Assembly: GCF_900101895.1 (NCBI RefSeq)
Contig: NZ_FMVF01000002.1
Span: 316,451 to 380,450, forward strand
DNA: 64,000 nt
Direction: 5' to 3'
From: Flavobacterium caeni
GTDB lineage: Bacteria > Bacteroidota > Bacteroidia > Flavobacteriales > Flavobacteriaceae
The notes beneath the pieces are model-generated. The model did no database searches, had not been told where the DNA came from, and saw only the letters and a program-made list of their open reading frames with translations. The translations under genes were made by a program, and so were the position numbers. Below, piece by piece: positions 26,026 to 34,116 of this stretch. The stretch's first letter is position 1. Each line of letters begins with the position of its first letter.

Positions 26026-26475
26026 TTACGGCTTTTTGAGCGTAAGCCCCACGGGTACCATCAATGCGCCCTTTTCGTGGATGTTGAAATACAGCCGGAT
26101 AGGCGTCGGGTTGCCCTGCCACGTGATCTGGTAAATGTCGAGCAGTCCCACGCCCATGCTGTTGCGTTTGGTCGGGAACGGACAACACGTCTCTACTTTG
26201 TTGTACACCAGGTGTTCGCCGTTGGGCCCCGCCAGTGCATTCAGGAACCGCTGCTGGTTGATTTTGTCGTCTTTCGTGTTCAAATAGAACACATTGATCG
26301 GATAATCGGGATCGTAGCCATATTGGTTGTCCGGTGCCGTTTGCGTGATCACAAACGCGCCATCCTTGAGTTGGGGCGCCGGTGCGTTGTCGTCGACATT
26401 CTTGAGTGTCGACTTGGTGCTTACACACGATGCGGCCATAAAAGCCAGGGCAATCAAAACAAAACGTGATTTCAT
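26026..26475 (-). CDS. Conserved lipoprotein next to kdsA, unknown function
   Basis: 149 residues with signal sequence and lipobox (MAASC). The mature part has a compact globular domain with the distinctive segments YPINVFYLNTKDDKINQQRF, ETCCPFPTKRN and LDIYQITWQGNPTP. I recognise it as a flavobacterial conserved protein without known function. It starts in a 4-base ATGA overlap with the DUF4199-like membrane protein upstream, so the two are translationally coupled. kdsA is on the same strand 74 bases further on and may be co-transcribed, but has its own -7 box. Confidence 0.8.
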   Translation of the reverse strand: MKSRFVLIALAFMAASCVSTKSTLKNVDDNAPAPQLKDGAFVITQTAPDNQYGYDPDYPINVFYLNTKDDKINQQRFLNALAGPNGEHLVYNKVETCCPFPTKRNSMGVGLLDIYQITWQGNPTPIRLYFNIHEKGALMVPVGLTLKKP

Positions 26476-26960
26476 GGTTTTGGATTTTTGGTTTTAACGA
26501 TGAGCGCCACAAGTGCCGATGTGAATACGCCCATCGACAACGATTCGGTGATGCTTTTTTTCATATACGCCTGGATGTTGAATTGTTCCAGTGCATGGGC
26601 TTCGGTAAAGCGGTTCTTGTCGACATAAAACCGGACCGCCTTGGCAAAGAATTCGGGCGAAATCAATTCGAAAATGGCCCACTGTGCTATGGGGCTCAGT
26701 ACCGCGATGAACAACGACAGTACAATGCCCGAAACCGTTCCTTCTTTCCAAGACATTTGACCGCCATAGGTCTTTTGCTTTTTTTCGAGCAACGCCAAAA
26801 CATAGATCCCGACTGCGGGCAAGGCAAACAGCATCGAGAAAATGGGTTGCGTCCCGATGTTGGTGTCGTGCATCCCGAACAATTTTTCGATACCCGCCCA
26901 CAGTATCGTGGCGACGGTAAAAACAAAGGCCCAGCGGATTTCGATCAGGTAATTTTTCAT
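26472..26960 (-). CDS. DUF4199-like integral membrane protein
   Basis: 162 residues from the ATG at 26960 (an upstream start at 26981 is possible but lies in the promoter). Four predicted transmembrane segments (about 8-26, 34-50, 72-95, 138-156). The segment YGGQMSWKEGTVSGIVLS matches the pattern of DUF4199 proteins, common in Bacteroidota and uncharacterized. A TACATTTG box on the minus strand (26986-26979) is directly upstream, and the GACAAAA array begins 17 bases beyond it. It is coupled by ATGA to the lipoprotein gene downstream. Confidence 0.75.
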   Translation of the reverse strand: MKNYLIEIRWAFVFTVATILWAGIEKLFGMHDTNIGTQPIFSMLFALPAVGIYVLALLEKKQKTYGGQMSWKEGTVSGIVLSLFIAVLSPIAQWAIFELISPEFFAKAVRFYVDKNRFTEAHALEQFNIQAYMKKSITESLSMGVFTSALVALIVKTKNPKP

Positions 26961-27002
26961 GCGGTATTTTTTGCCCTTCAAATGTAGGCAGATTTATCGT
27001 AA

Positions 27003-27100
27003 GTCGAAAGACAAAAGACAAAAGACAAAAGACAAATGACAAAAGACAAATGACAAAGGACAAAGGACAAATGACAAAAGTCGAAAGACAAAGGACAAAG
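27003..27100. repeat. Tandem array of 14 heptamers, mostly GACAAAN
   Basis: Fourteen 7-base units without gaps: twelve GACAAAA/T/G and two GTCGAAA (27003-27009 and 27080-27086). On the minus strand the units read TTTTGTC, so the array offers many TTTTG words just upstream of the TACATTTG box of the DUF4199-like gene. The region from 26961 to 27269 (309 bases) holds nothing else I can support. Confidence 0.95.
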
Positions 27101-27269
27101 GACGGGGGGACGATTTTGATTGAGAACTTGGCGCATGACGTTGGGGCGTTGGACGCAGTTGCCGCAAAGTGAGCTGCGTTCAGGTTGCCAAGATGATGTT
27201 TCTTCATGAAGTAACTTCGGGCTATCGAAAAGGCCGCAAGCGCTTTAAAAGTGGTTGAGCGAAGATGTC

Positions 27270-27614
27270 TTACTTCTTAATCGTCAAAATTTCAAAACAG
27301 CCAAAACTAGGATTGTTTTCAAATTCCTGAATTTCTGAAAAGTGTATTTTTAGAATCTTGGCCAATTCCTCTGTCTTCAAATTACCAGTTCTGATCCAAA
27401 TTATCTTTGGTGGAAATCCATAAAGTGAATTCAAATCATTGAAATCAGAATCTTGAGTTACGATAATGTAATTTGACTTCTTTGCGAATTCCCAAATTGT
27501 CTTGTCAGAACTGTCGATAAGATTTTCACTTTTAACCAAAGTAGAACCTGAAAATTCATCGGAAAGAATTTTAAGTATTCTATGAGAGATGTTTTGGTCA
27601 AAAAGCAATCTCAT
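27270..27614 (-). CDS. DUF5615/PIN-like toxin of a toxin-antitoxin pair
   Basis: 114 residues. MRLLFDQNISHRI at the N terminus and IIVTQDSDFND in the middle are the conserved acidic motifs of PIN-like (DUF5615, Mut7-C-like) putative ribonucleases; the Asp residues would bind metal for RNA cleavage. It is preceded by a DUF433 antitoxin gene with a 4-base overlap, the standard order for this pair. Codon use looks AT-richer than in neighbours, which suggests horizontal acquisition. Activity is known only by family inference. Confidence 0.88.
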   Translation of the reverse strand: MRLLFDQNISHRILKILSDEFSGSTLVKSENLIDSSDKTIWEFAKKSNYIIVTQDSDFNDLNSLYGFPPKIIWIRTGNLKTEELAKILKIHFSEIQEFENNPSFGCFEILTIKK

Positions 27615-27838
27615 ACAGCGATTTGATAGATTTTATTTTCTCTATCTGCGGCATAACTGAGCGCTGCATAAATATCTTCTTGGGTTAACTCATCAAAATC
27701 GGCAAGAATTTCTGGGATTGTCATTCCAGAAGCCAGCCAATTGAGAATATCGTTTACGCTAATTCTCATGCCTCTGATAGTGGGTTTCCCTCCACGCTTA
27801 CCAGGTTCGATCGTAATTATTTCTTTATAATCTTTCAT
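27611..27838 (-). CDS. DUF433 antitoxin
   Basis: 75 residues. The DUF433 domain (GGKPTIRGMRISVNDILNWL, MTIPEILADFDELTQEDIYAAL) is a small winged-helix-like fold widely found as the antitoxin of PIN-like toxins. It lies upstream of and overlaps the toxin gene (ATGA at 27611-27614). It likely neutralizes the toxin and represses the shared promoter. Base composition matches the toxin rather than the flanking genes. Confidence 0.9.
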   Translation of the reverse strand: MKDYKEIITIEPGKRGGKPTIRGMRISVNDILNWLASGMTIPEILADFDELTQEDIYAALSYAADRENKIYQIAV

Positions 27839-27983
27839 GAGAAATTTATTTTTGATAAATGTACGAATTTGGTTTGGATTTTCAATCGACGACAGGCTCT
27901 GGCATTTTCGCTCAACTTTAAACTTTAACCCTGAACCTTCCTACTTTCGGCCGCTTTCGCTATTTTTGCACAAAACAAAAAAC

Positions 27984-28541
27984 ATGAATGCACTTTACCA
28001 AACCTGGCCCTGGTATGTTTCGGGGACACTCATTGCGCTGGTGATGCTGACGCTTAATTATTTCGGGAAAGTTTTTGGCATGTCTTCGAACCTCAGGACG
28101 CTGTGTACGATGGCGGGCGCCGATAAATTTGCCGATTTTTTCAAATTCGATTGGAAAGCCCAACGCTGGAACCTGACCGTCGTGGCCGGTGCAATGCTCG
28201 GCGGATTCGTGGCCGTGCACTACATGAGCGATCCTTCGAACGTAAATTTGAACCCCAAGACCATCGAACAACTTGCCGCCATGGGCATCGACGCACCCAA
28301 CGGAAAGCTGGCGCCGCAGGCCTTGTTTGGCAACGACATTTTCCAGTCGCCCAAAATCATGTTCATCCTGATCGTAGGTGGCGTGTTGATTGGTTTTGGT
28401 TCGCGGTACGCCGGCGGTTGCACCTCGGGACATGCGATTGCAGGATTGAGCAATTTGCAGCTGCCGTCGCTCAAGGCCGTCATCGGCTTTTTTATAGGCG
28501 GACTCATCATGGCACATTTCATTTTACCGTTAATCTTCTAA
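27984..28541 (+). CDS. YeeE/YedE-family transporter, N-terminal half
   Basis: 185 residues from the ATG at 27984; the open frame upstream is not used because a TATTTTTG box (27961-27968) lies there. Membrane protein with about four to five helices and the GGCTSGHAIAG motif of the sulfur-transport (YeeE/YedE, thiosulfate importer TsuA-like) family, in which a Cys in this loop contacts the sulfur substrate. In this organism the double-length transporter is split in two genes; the second half follows after three bases. Probable import of thiosulfate or another sulfur species. No sulfur-transferase gene is adjacent. Confidence 0.88.
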   Translation: MNALYQTWPWYVSGTLIALVMLTLNYFGKVFGMSSNLRTLCTMAGADKFADFFKFDWKAQRWNLTVVAGAMLGGFVAVHYMSDPSNVNLNPKTIEQLAAMGIDAPNGKLAPQALFGNDIFQSPKIMFILIVGGVLIGFGSRYAGGCTSGHAIAGLSNLQLPSLKAVIGFFIGGLIMAHFILPLIF

Positions 28542-28544
28542 ATC

Positions 28545-28958
28545 ATGAATTACCTTAAATACCTACTCGTCGGATTGGTGTTCGGCATCGTTTTGACCAA
28601 GGCCGAAGCCGTATCGTGGTACCGCATTTACGAAATGTTCCAATTCCAGTCGTTCCACATGTACGGCATCATCATGGTGGCCGTGGTCGTGGGGACGATT
28701 GGTGTGCAATACATGAAACGCAGCGGGATGAAGGACATTGACGGCCAACCGATTGTCATCGCCGACAAAGAACCCGGGTCGTTCCGTTACTGGGCGGGCG
28801 GGATTTTGTTTGGCTTGGGTTGGGCACTCGTGGGGGCTTGCCCTGGGCCGATATTTATCCTGATTGGCGCAGGGTTCTGGAGCGTGATACTGATCTTGCT
28901 GGGCGCTTTGCTGGGCACGTTCCTCTATGGCGTACTCAAATCCAAACTCAGACATTGA
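28545..28958 (+). CDS. YeeE/YedE-family transporter, C-terminal half
   Basis: 137 residues, about four transmembrane helices. It carries the second family motif, GACPGPIFILIGAG, with the conserved Cys. It starts three bases after the upstream half-transporter gene and should form a heteromer with it, together equalling one full-length YeeE. The stop is followed by a strong terminator. Confidence 0.9.
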   Translation: MNYLKYLLVGLVFGIVLTKAEAVSWYRIYEMFQFQSFHMYGIIMVAVVVGTIGVQYMKRSGMKDIDGQPIVIADKEPGSFRYWAGGILFGLGWALVGACPGPIFILIGAGFWSVILILLGALLGTFLYGVLKSKLRH

Positions 28959-28982
28959 TATAAAAAATTAGGAATATTCTGT

Positions 28983-29010
28983 AAAGCCCGCCGCGTGCGG
29001 GCTTTTTATT
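28983..29010 (+). terminator. Rho-independent terminator
   Basis: 9-bp stem AAAGCCCGC/GCGGGCTTT with a CGCGT loop and T tail, 25 bases after the YeeE half-gene. Confidence 0.92.
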
Positions 29011-29037
29011 TTTGGTTTAAACATTAAACAATTGCAT

Positions 29038-29460
29038 ATGAAAACCAGATTTTTGATTTTACCGGCGTTGCTGCTTGTTTTGGGCACGTCGTGTAACGAT
29101 GACGACAACGAGAACTACCAACTGCCTGCGGCCACGCTTACGGGCAAATGGAATTACAGTAAAACCGGCGGTATTGTAGGCGGCACCGAACTGCTGACCG
29201 ACTACACCGGCAACGAAAGCGGTTGTAACCGAGACTTTATTGAATTGAGCAACGATGGGGCTTATGTAGAGGTCGATTACGATTCGTCCACCGAGCCGTG
29301 TCAAGCCATCACCTCGACCGGAACGTTTGCCGTGACGGGCAATACGGTGGTCGTCGATACAGGCGATGAAACTTTTACCGCCACGATCCTGAACCTTTCG
29401 TATACCGAATTGAAGATACAGGACACCGAAACGGGCGCCATCGTCTTGTTTGTGCGATAA
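29038..29460 (+). CDS. Lipocalin-like lipoprotein
   Basis: 140 residues from the ATG at 29038. Lipobox LGTSC followed by the acidic NDDDNEN tether seen in surface lipoproteins. The remainder (LTGKWNYSKTGG at the start, YTELKIQDTETG near the end) is a small beta-barrel of the lipocalin-like type common in Bacteroidota; a Cys pair (about 67 and 92) may form a disulfide. Ligand and role are unknown. Confidence 0.8.
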   Translation: MKTRFLILPALLLVLGTSCNDDDNENYQLPAATLTGKWNYSKTGGIVGGTELLTDYTGNESGCNRDFIELSNDGAYVEVDYDSSTEPCQAITSTGTFAVTGNTVVVDTGDETFTATILNLSYTELKIQDTETGAIVLFVR

Positions 29461-29473
29461 GCATTTTAGTTAG

Positions 29474-30166
29474 TTATGAAAAGGCAGCAGGCGCGGCAAC
29501 GGCTTGCTGCTTTTTGTTGAGCGAAAGTACGCCGTATGCAATCAGCAATTGCGCCGCCAGGTATGTGGCCATGATCCAAAACGAGGCTTGCGGCAACGGT
29601 ACCTTAAATTTGTTGAGGGCCAACAAGCTGTCGGACAAGACAAAACAAACCGCACCCGACAACATGTAAAGTTTGCCACGGTGTTCCCAAGCCAAGCTGC
29701 CGTGAAACGCCGCGAGCAGCATGGCCGAAATCACCACCGCATAAACCGTCACCGGTATCTTGAGCCCGCCCAGCGTAGGATAAAGCACATACAGCATCCC
29801 GATCAAATAAGCGGCCACGGCGAGCAATCCCAGCCAGAACAATCCCGAAAAAGACCAGCGGTGGGTTTGTCTGACAAACAGCACAATGTACAGGATGTGC
29901 GCGGTCAGGAACAGCACCAGGCCTACGATGAAGTACGATTCGCCTTTGTCGGCAAACATCAAAACCATATCGCCGAACCACGAAAAAAGCAACGCCCAAA
30001 CCAACAACCGTCGGGTAGGGAAGTGTCCCGAATTGGCGACAGCCGCCACAATCGACGGCAGCAACAGCGGCTTGGCGAACCACGCCCAATCTTCGGCAAA
30101 AACCAGCATCGGCAAATACACCAACGCCGACAGTATGTATATCTTAAACAAGGTCCCGGGTTTCAT
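29474..30166 (-). CDS. YhhN-family lysoplasmalogenase-like membrane protein
   Basis: 230 residues from the ATG at 30166. Eight hydrophobic helices and the conserved WFGDMVLMF segment of the YhhN/TMEM86 family, plus a second conserved Asp segment, CFVLSDSLLALNKF. Characterized members hydrolyse the vinyl-ether bond of lysoplasmalogens (or alkenyl lysolipids). It starts in an ATGA overlap with the sterol-desaturase-family gene upstream, so the pair is translationally coupled. Together they suggest ether-lipid breakdown; this coupling is seen, the pathway is inferred. Confidence 0.87.
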   Translation of the reverse strand: MKPGTLFKIYILSALVYLPMLVFAEDWAWFAKPLLLPSIVAAVANSGHFPTRRLLVWALLFSWFGDMVLMFADKGESYFIVGLVLFLTAHILYIVLFVRQTHRWSFSGLFWLGLLAVAAYLIGMLYVLYPTLGGLKIPVTVYAVVISAMLLAAFHGSLAWEHRGKLYMLSGAVCFVLSDSLLALNKFKVPLPQASFWIMATYLAAQLLIAYGVLSLNKKQQAVAAPAAFS

Positions 30167-31419
30167 GCGGTTTTTGTTTTGAATTCGGTTGTCACAAAGT
30201 AAAGGTTCACCAGCAGCGACACCGCCAAGTAGCCGAGCACTACATAACTGCCCATCGGGAACCAATCGTTGAGCCCGAACCATCCGTCAAAATAATACAG
30301 GATACCCGCGGCCAATGCCAACCGCAAGCCTTCCCAAAACACCGAGAAACGCCGTCCGTCCATGAGTTCGGTATAGCTGTACACGGTCAGGAAGATGAAC
30401 GCGCCGTACACAAAAATGCCCGGCAACCCAATCTGGGCGACATTGTCGAACAAATACGTGATGAACAAAAGCGTGACCAAGAGCTGCGTGACGGCCCAAT
30501 ACATCAGCGCAGGCGAGTGGTTTTGGCCGTACTTTTCAAAACGGTACACATCGTCTATTTTGTGCACGGGGTACTTTTGTTCGAATCCATCGGGACGCCA
30601 ACCCGTGGGTTTGAACCATATCGCGAATTTGTCTTTCCAGTTTTCGGCACGCCACGCATCGGCCATCAAAAGCCCCAGGTGCTGAAAGTTGATACGTATC
30701 GGATTCCACGTGCTGGCCGGACGCGTGATCCCAAAAACCGCAGGCACGTCGTCGCGTTCTTCCTGGAACGTCCCGAACCATTTGTCCCAGACGATGAAAA
30801 TCTGCGAATGGTTTTTGTCGAGGTATTCGGGATTGATCGCGTGGTGCACGCGGTGGTGCGATGGCGTGACGAGTACCTTTTCGAGCCATCCCATTTTTTT
30901 GATGTGCTTGGTGTGGTACCAGAACTGCAAAAACAACTGGATGGGCAACGTAATGGCAATCACCTTGGACGGAACGCCCACGAGCGCGGCCGGAACCAGC
31001 AAAAACGTAAAAAGGTTCACGAAACTCGAAACGGTTTGGCGCAACGCACACGCCAAATTGAATTCCTCGCTCGAATGGTGTATGGCGTGCTTGTTCCAAA
31101 AAAAGTTGATCTGGTGCGACCAACGGTGGTTCCAATAACCATAAAAATCGATGACGACAAACGCAATAATATAAGTCAATGCATTGGCTTCCAACGAAAA
31201 AAGCGCAATCTTCGAAACCATCCATTCATACGAAATCAGCGTGACGCTCAAGCCCAAGACATCCTTGACCGCGTTGGTGATGCCCGACGAAATGCTCGAA
31301 ACGCTGTCCATAAGTGGTACCGTATCGTCTTTCTTCCAGATGCCGTACACCTTTTCGATGATGATCAGCAACAGGAACGCGGGCATGGCAATGATGAGGA
31401 TTTTGCCGTATTCTTCCAT
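30163..31419 (-). CDS. Sterol desaturase/fatty acid hydroxylase-family di-iron membrane protein
   Basis: 418 residues, integral membrane. The di-iron His boxes of the superfamily are present: HRWSH, HAIHH, HTKH and HHRVHH, spread over residues about 90-220. The family includes C-5 sterol desaturase, fatty acid hydroxylase and alkylglycerol monooxygenase. The C-terminal extension with four more hydrophobic segments (about 300-415) resembles the alkylglycerol monooxygenase layout, which cleaves ether lipids. The overlap with the lysoplasmalogenase gene supports that reading, but a carotenoid or fatty acid hydroxylase cannot be excluded. Confidence 0.85.
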   Translation of the reverse strand: MEEYGKILIIAMPAFLLLIIIEKVYGIWKKDDTVPLMDSVSSISSGITNAVKDVLGLSVTLISYEWMVSKIALFSLEANALTYIIAFVVIDFYGYWNHRWSHQINFFWNKHAIHHSSEEFNLACALRQTVSSFVNLFTFLLVPAALVGVPSKVIAITLPIQLFLQFWYHTKHIKKMGWLEKVLVTPSHHRVHHAINPEYLDKNHSQIFIVWDKWFGTFQEERDDVPAVFGITRPASTWNPIRINFQHLGLLMADAWRAENWKDKFAIWFKPTGWRPDGFEQKYPVHKIDDVYRFEKYGQNHSPALMYWAVTQLLVTLLFITYLFDNVAQIGLPGIFVYGAFIFLTVYSYTELMDGRRFSVFWEGLRLALAAGILYYFDGWFGLNDWFPMGSYVVLGYLAVSLLVNLYFVTTEFKTKTA

Positions 31420-31423
31420 AAAA

Positions 31424-31485
31424 TCGAACGTTCGACGTCCAATGCCGAACGAAACTAAAGTAGTAAATTATACGGAACGTTCGAC
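31424..31485. promoter_or_regulatory. Two GAACGTTCGAC sites upstream of the desaturase gene
   Basis: The palindrome TCGAACGTTCGA (31424-31435) sits just upstream of the start codon. GAACGTTCGAC occurs at 31426-31436 and again at 31475-31485, 49 bases apart in the same orientation. A TACTTTAG box lies between them on the minus strand. They could be operator sites or part of a dispersed repeat. Confidence 0.4.
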
Positions 31486-31490
31486 AGGGC

Positions 31491-31766
31491 TCAAACGATT
31501 TCGGCGCTCAAACCGGCATCGAGCAGCGCGCTGCATTGCGGCACGAGCTCTTCGTAAGCGCCCGTCTTGACGGTACATTGGCCCTTGTAGTGTACAATGA
31601 TCGCGCATTGTTCGGCCTGTTCGGCGGTGTGGTTGCAAACGGCCATCAAGGTTTCGATCACGTGGTCAAAAGTATTCACATCGTCGTTGTAGAGCACAAT
31701 TTCGTGGTTGTGGCCCACGGCTTCCAGTACGAGGACTTCTTCTGATACTTTTTCTTTAGTAGACAA
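31491..31766 (-). CDS. clpS: Clp protease adaptor ClpS
   Basis: 91 residues. Delivers N-degron substrates to ClpAP/ClpCP. The ClpS core is clear: VLYNDDVNTFDHVIETLM, with the Asn-Asp-Asp substrate-binding turn, and later HYKGQCTVKTGAYEEL. A short N-terminal tail precedes it. It lies downstream of prmA on the same strand, separated by 141 bases with a degenerate interspersed element. Length and motifs fit the family. Confidence 0.96.
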   Translation of the reverse strand: MSTKEKVSEEVLVLEAVGHNHEIVLYNDDVNTFDHVIETLMAVCNHTAEQAEQCAIIVHYKGQCTVKTGAYEELVPQCSALLDAGLSAEIV

Positions 31767-31801
31767 TATGGTTATTGTTTATTATTCATTGTTATTTTTT
31801 A

Positions 31802-31902
31802 TTGGGCGTTGCCGCGATGGGCGCCTGTCTTCAACCAGAGAACTGTTGCGCGGCCGCGCTATCGCCTGCACGCGGTGCTTGGCTCTATCGCTAACGCAGA
31901 CC
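31802..31902 (+). repeat. Interspersed structured element, degenerate copy 2
   Basis: Keeps the outer marks of the family (TTGGGCGTTGCCGCG on the left, TCGCTAACGCAGACC on the right) but the central hairpin has diverged or been replaced. It lies between prmA and clpS, which are both on the minus strand. Confidence 0.55.
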
Positions 31903-31907
31903 TTCCG

Positions 31908-32741
31908 CTAATTTACGTACTTCAGCGAAACCCAGTTGTTGCGTTGTAGTTTTTTAACAAAATACAATCCCTTGGCCGTGCATGATTCGTCTATGGCCGG
32001 GATGTCTTCTTCATAGAATCCGCTCAAAAGCAACACGCCGTTCGGGTTCAAACAATCTACATACTGCTGCATGTCGGCCAGCAAAATGTTGCGGTTGATG
32101 TTGGCGATGATCAAATCGTATTTCCTGCCGGCCAAAAGACTGGCGTCGCCTTCATAAACGGCAATGTGCGTGCAATTGTTGCGCTCGGCATTCTCGATCG
32201 AATTCAAGTAACACCAGTTGTCGATGTCGATGGCGTCGATCGGTTGGGCGCCTTTCATCTCGGCCAGGATCGCAAGGATGGCGGTGCCGCAACCCATGTC
32301 GAGTGTTTTCATATCGGTCACATCCATGTCGAGCAAATGCTGGATCATCATGTGTGTCGTCTCGTGGTGGCCCGTCCCGAAACTCATCTTGGGCTCGATC
32401 ACGATGTCGAATTCGGCATCGGTTTTCGGATGGAACGGCGCGCGTACATGGCATTTGCCGTCTACGTCTATCGGGTCGAAATTCTTTTCCCATTCTTCGT
32501 TCCAGTTCACCTGCTCGATTTCCTCTACCGTATAGCTGATGAAAAATTCGGGCGATTGAAGGATGTACAAATCATCCAGCAAGTGCTCGTTCCAAAGACT
32601 TTTCTGGATGTAGGCCGTCACGCCAAACTCGCTTTCGACAAAGCTTTCGAACGGGAGTTCGCCCAATTCCGCCACCAGGATTTCAGAGCCCAATTCCTTG
32701 GGCTCGACGGTAAAATGATAACCGAGATAAATGTTCGACAT
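31908..32741 (-). CDS. prmA: Ribosomal protein L11 methyltransferase
   Basis: 277 residues, cytoplasmic. Trimethylates ribosomal protein L11. The N-terminal substrate-recognition domain (about 1-110) is followed by a class I SAM-dependent methyltransferase fold: FGTGHHETTHMM, the glycine-rich motif LDMGCGTAIL (about 145-154) and IIANINRNILL, the PrmA signature. A TACCTTTG -7-like box lies upstream on the minus strand (32763-32756), 15 bases from the start. Downstream on the same strand lies clpS. Confidence 0.95.
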   Translation of the reverse strand: MSNIYLGYHFTVEPKELGSEILVAELGELPFESFVESEFGVTAYIQKSLWNEHLLDDLYILQSPEFFISYTVEEIEQVNWNEEWEKNFDPIDVDGKCHVRAPFHPKTDAEFDIVIEPKMSFGTGHHETTHMMIQHLLDMDVTDMKTLDMGCGTAILAILAEMKGAQPIDAIDIDNWCYLNSIENAERNNCTHIAVYEGDASLLAGRKYDLIIANINRNILLADMQQYVDCLNPNGVLLLSGFYEEDIPAIDESCTAKGLYFVKKLQRNNWVSLKYVN

Positions 32742-32839
32742 GATATAAATTTGCGCAAAGGTAATATTATCTTAATACAGGAATTTGAAATTAACGTTAA
32801 GTTTGCGCCGAATTTACACGCAACTTACAATTTGATAAC

Positions 32840-34057
32840 ATGAGAAATCTGGCGCTGGCTTTTGCCGTGTTTTTCGTTTGGGCTGTCCAAGCACAGGTAA
32901 AAGTAACCACCGACGACAACGATCTTAAACTCTCTGCGCTGCCGTACTACAGCTACGGAAAGGGACTGGGGCTTACCTCGCCCGACAGCATCTTCCAGCT
33001 CAACATCCGTTTCAGGATGCAAAACCGCGTCACCTATATCGACACCGAAGACGAGCGTCCCGCCTACGATGGCCAGATCCGTCGTTTGCGTTTGCGTTTC
33101 GACGGCTATGTGGGCAATCCCAAATTCCTGTATGCGTTGCAATTGTCTTTTGCGCCGGGCGACGTGGGCGAGGTCAAGGACGGCGAGAACATCAACATCA
33201 TCCGCGATGCGGTCGTGATTTACCGCCCCAGCCGCCGATGGAGCTTTAGTTTCGGGCAAACCAAATTGCCGGGCAACCGCCAGCGCATCAACTCTTCGGG
33301 CGGCTTACAGCTTTCAGACCGTACGATCAACAACGCGCGGTTTACGATCGACCGCGATTTTGGTTTCCAGTTGCACCAGCTCAACGAATTCCAGGATAAA
33401 TTTTCGTGGAACTTCAAAGGCGCGGTCAGTTCGGGCGAAGGGCGTAACGCCACCGACGACGCCGACGATGGCGTGGCAGTAACGGGCAAGGCCGAAGTTT
33501 TTCCGTTCGGCGCATTCGCCAAGGATGGGACAAACTTCGAAGGCGACATCGCACGCGAACAAAAGCCCAAGCTCATGTTTTCGGGCGCGTTCCAGCAAAA
33601 CAACCTCGCACACCGCACGGGCGGGCAGCTTGGCGACGATTTGTTCGAGCGTCGTACGATGAAATCGGTGTTGCTCGATGCCATGTTCAAATACGATGGC
33701 TGGGCGGCCATGGCGGCCTATATGTCGCGTTCGACGACCGAGAACCCAATCACCATCAATCCCGACGACCCAACCGATTTCAACTACGTATTTGCGGGCA
33801 ACGGGTTCGATTACCAGGCGAGTTACAACTTCCCGTCGAATTTCGAAATCATCGGACGCTATTCGATCCAGCACGCGCACGAACGCATCCGTTTGTTTGC
33901 GCCGCATACCAAGCAATACACGCTCGGGTTTACCAAGTACATCTGGGAACACGCGTTCAAGTTGCAGGCCGAGGTCAATTACGACCAGCTGTCCTACTGG
34001 GATGGCGACGTCAAAAACAATTGGTACTTCAGGTTACAGGTCGAAATCGGCATTTGA
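32840..34057 (+). CDS. OprO/OprP-like outer membrane porin
   Basis: 405 residues, signal peptide ending AVQAQ. Beta-barrel of the phosphate-selective porin O/P family as seen in Bacteroidota: LNIRFRMQNRVTY, RLRLRFDGYVGNPKFLYALQ, and a C-terminal strand ending in WYFRLQVEIGI. It probably forms a diffusion channel for anions, perhaps phosphate; no phosphate-uptake genes or PHO-type box are seen nearby, so the name describes family only. It is convergent with tpiA across a shared terminator. Confidence 0.87.
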   Translation: MRNLALAFAVFFVWAVQAQVKVTTDDNDLKLSALPYYSYGKGLGLTSPDSIFQLNIRFRMQNRVTYIDTEDERPAYDGQIRRLRLRFDGYVGNPKFLYALQLSFAPGDVGEVKDGENINIIRDAVVIYRPSRRWSFSFGQTKLPGNRQRINSSGGLQLSDRTINNARFTIDRDFGFQLHQLNEFQDKFSWNFKGAVSSGEGRNATDDADDGVAVTGKAEVFPFGAFAKDGTNFEGDIAREQKPKLMFSGAFQQNNLAHRTGGQLGDDLFERRTMKSVLLDAMFKYDGWAAMAAYMSRSTTENPITINPDDPTDFNYVFAGNGFDYQASYNFPSNFEIIGRYSIQHAHERIRLFAPHTKQYTLGFTKYIWEHAFKLQAEVNYDQLSYWDGDVKNNWYFRLQVEIGI

Positions 34058-34070
34058 TTTTACACTATAA

Positions 34071-34098
34071 AAAAATCCCTCGGCAAGAGGGATTTTTT
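34071..34098. terminator. Bidirectional terminator between porin and tpiA
   Basis: 11-bp stem AAAAATCCCTC/GAGGGATTTTT with a GGCAA loop; A run and T run on either side serve both convergent genes. Confidence 0.92.
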
Positions 34099-34116
34099 AT
34101 ATAATGATACCATTAA

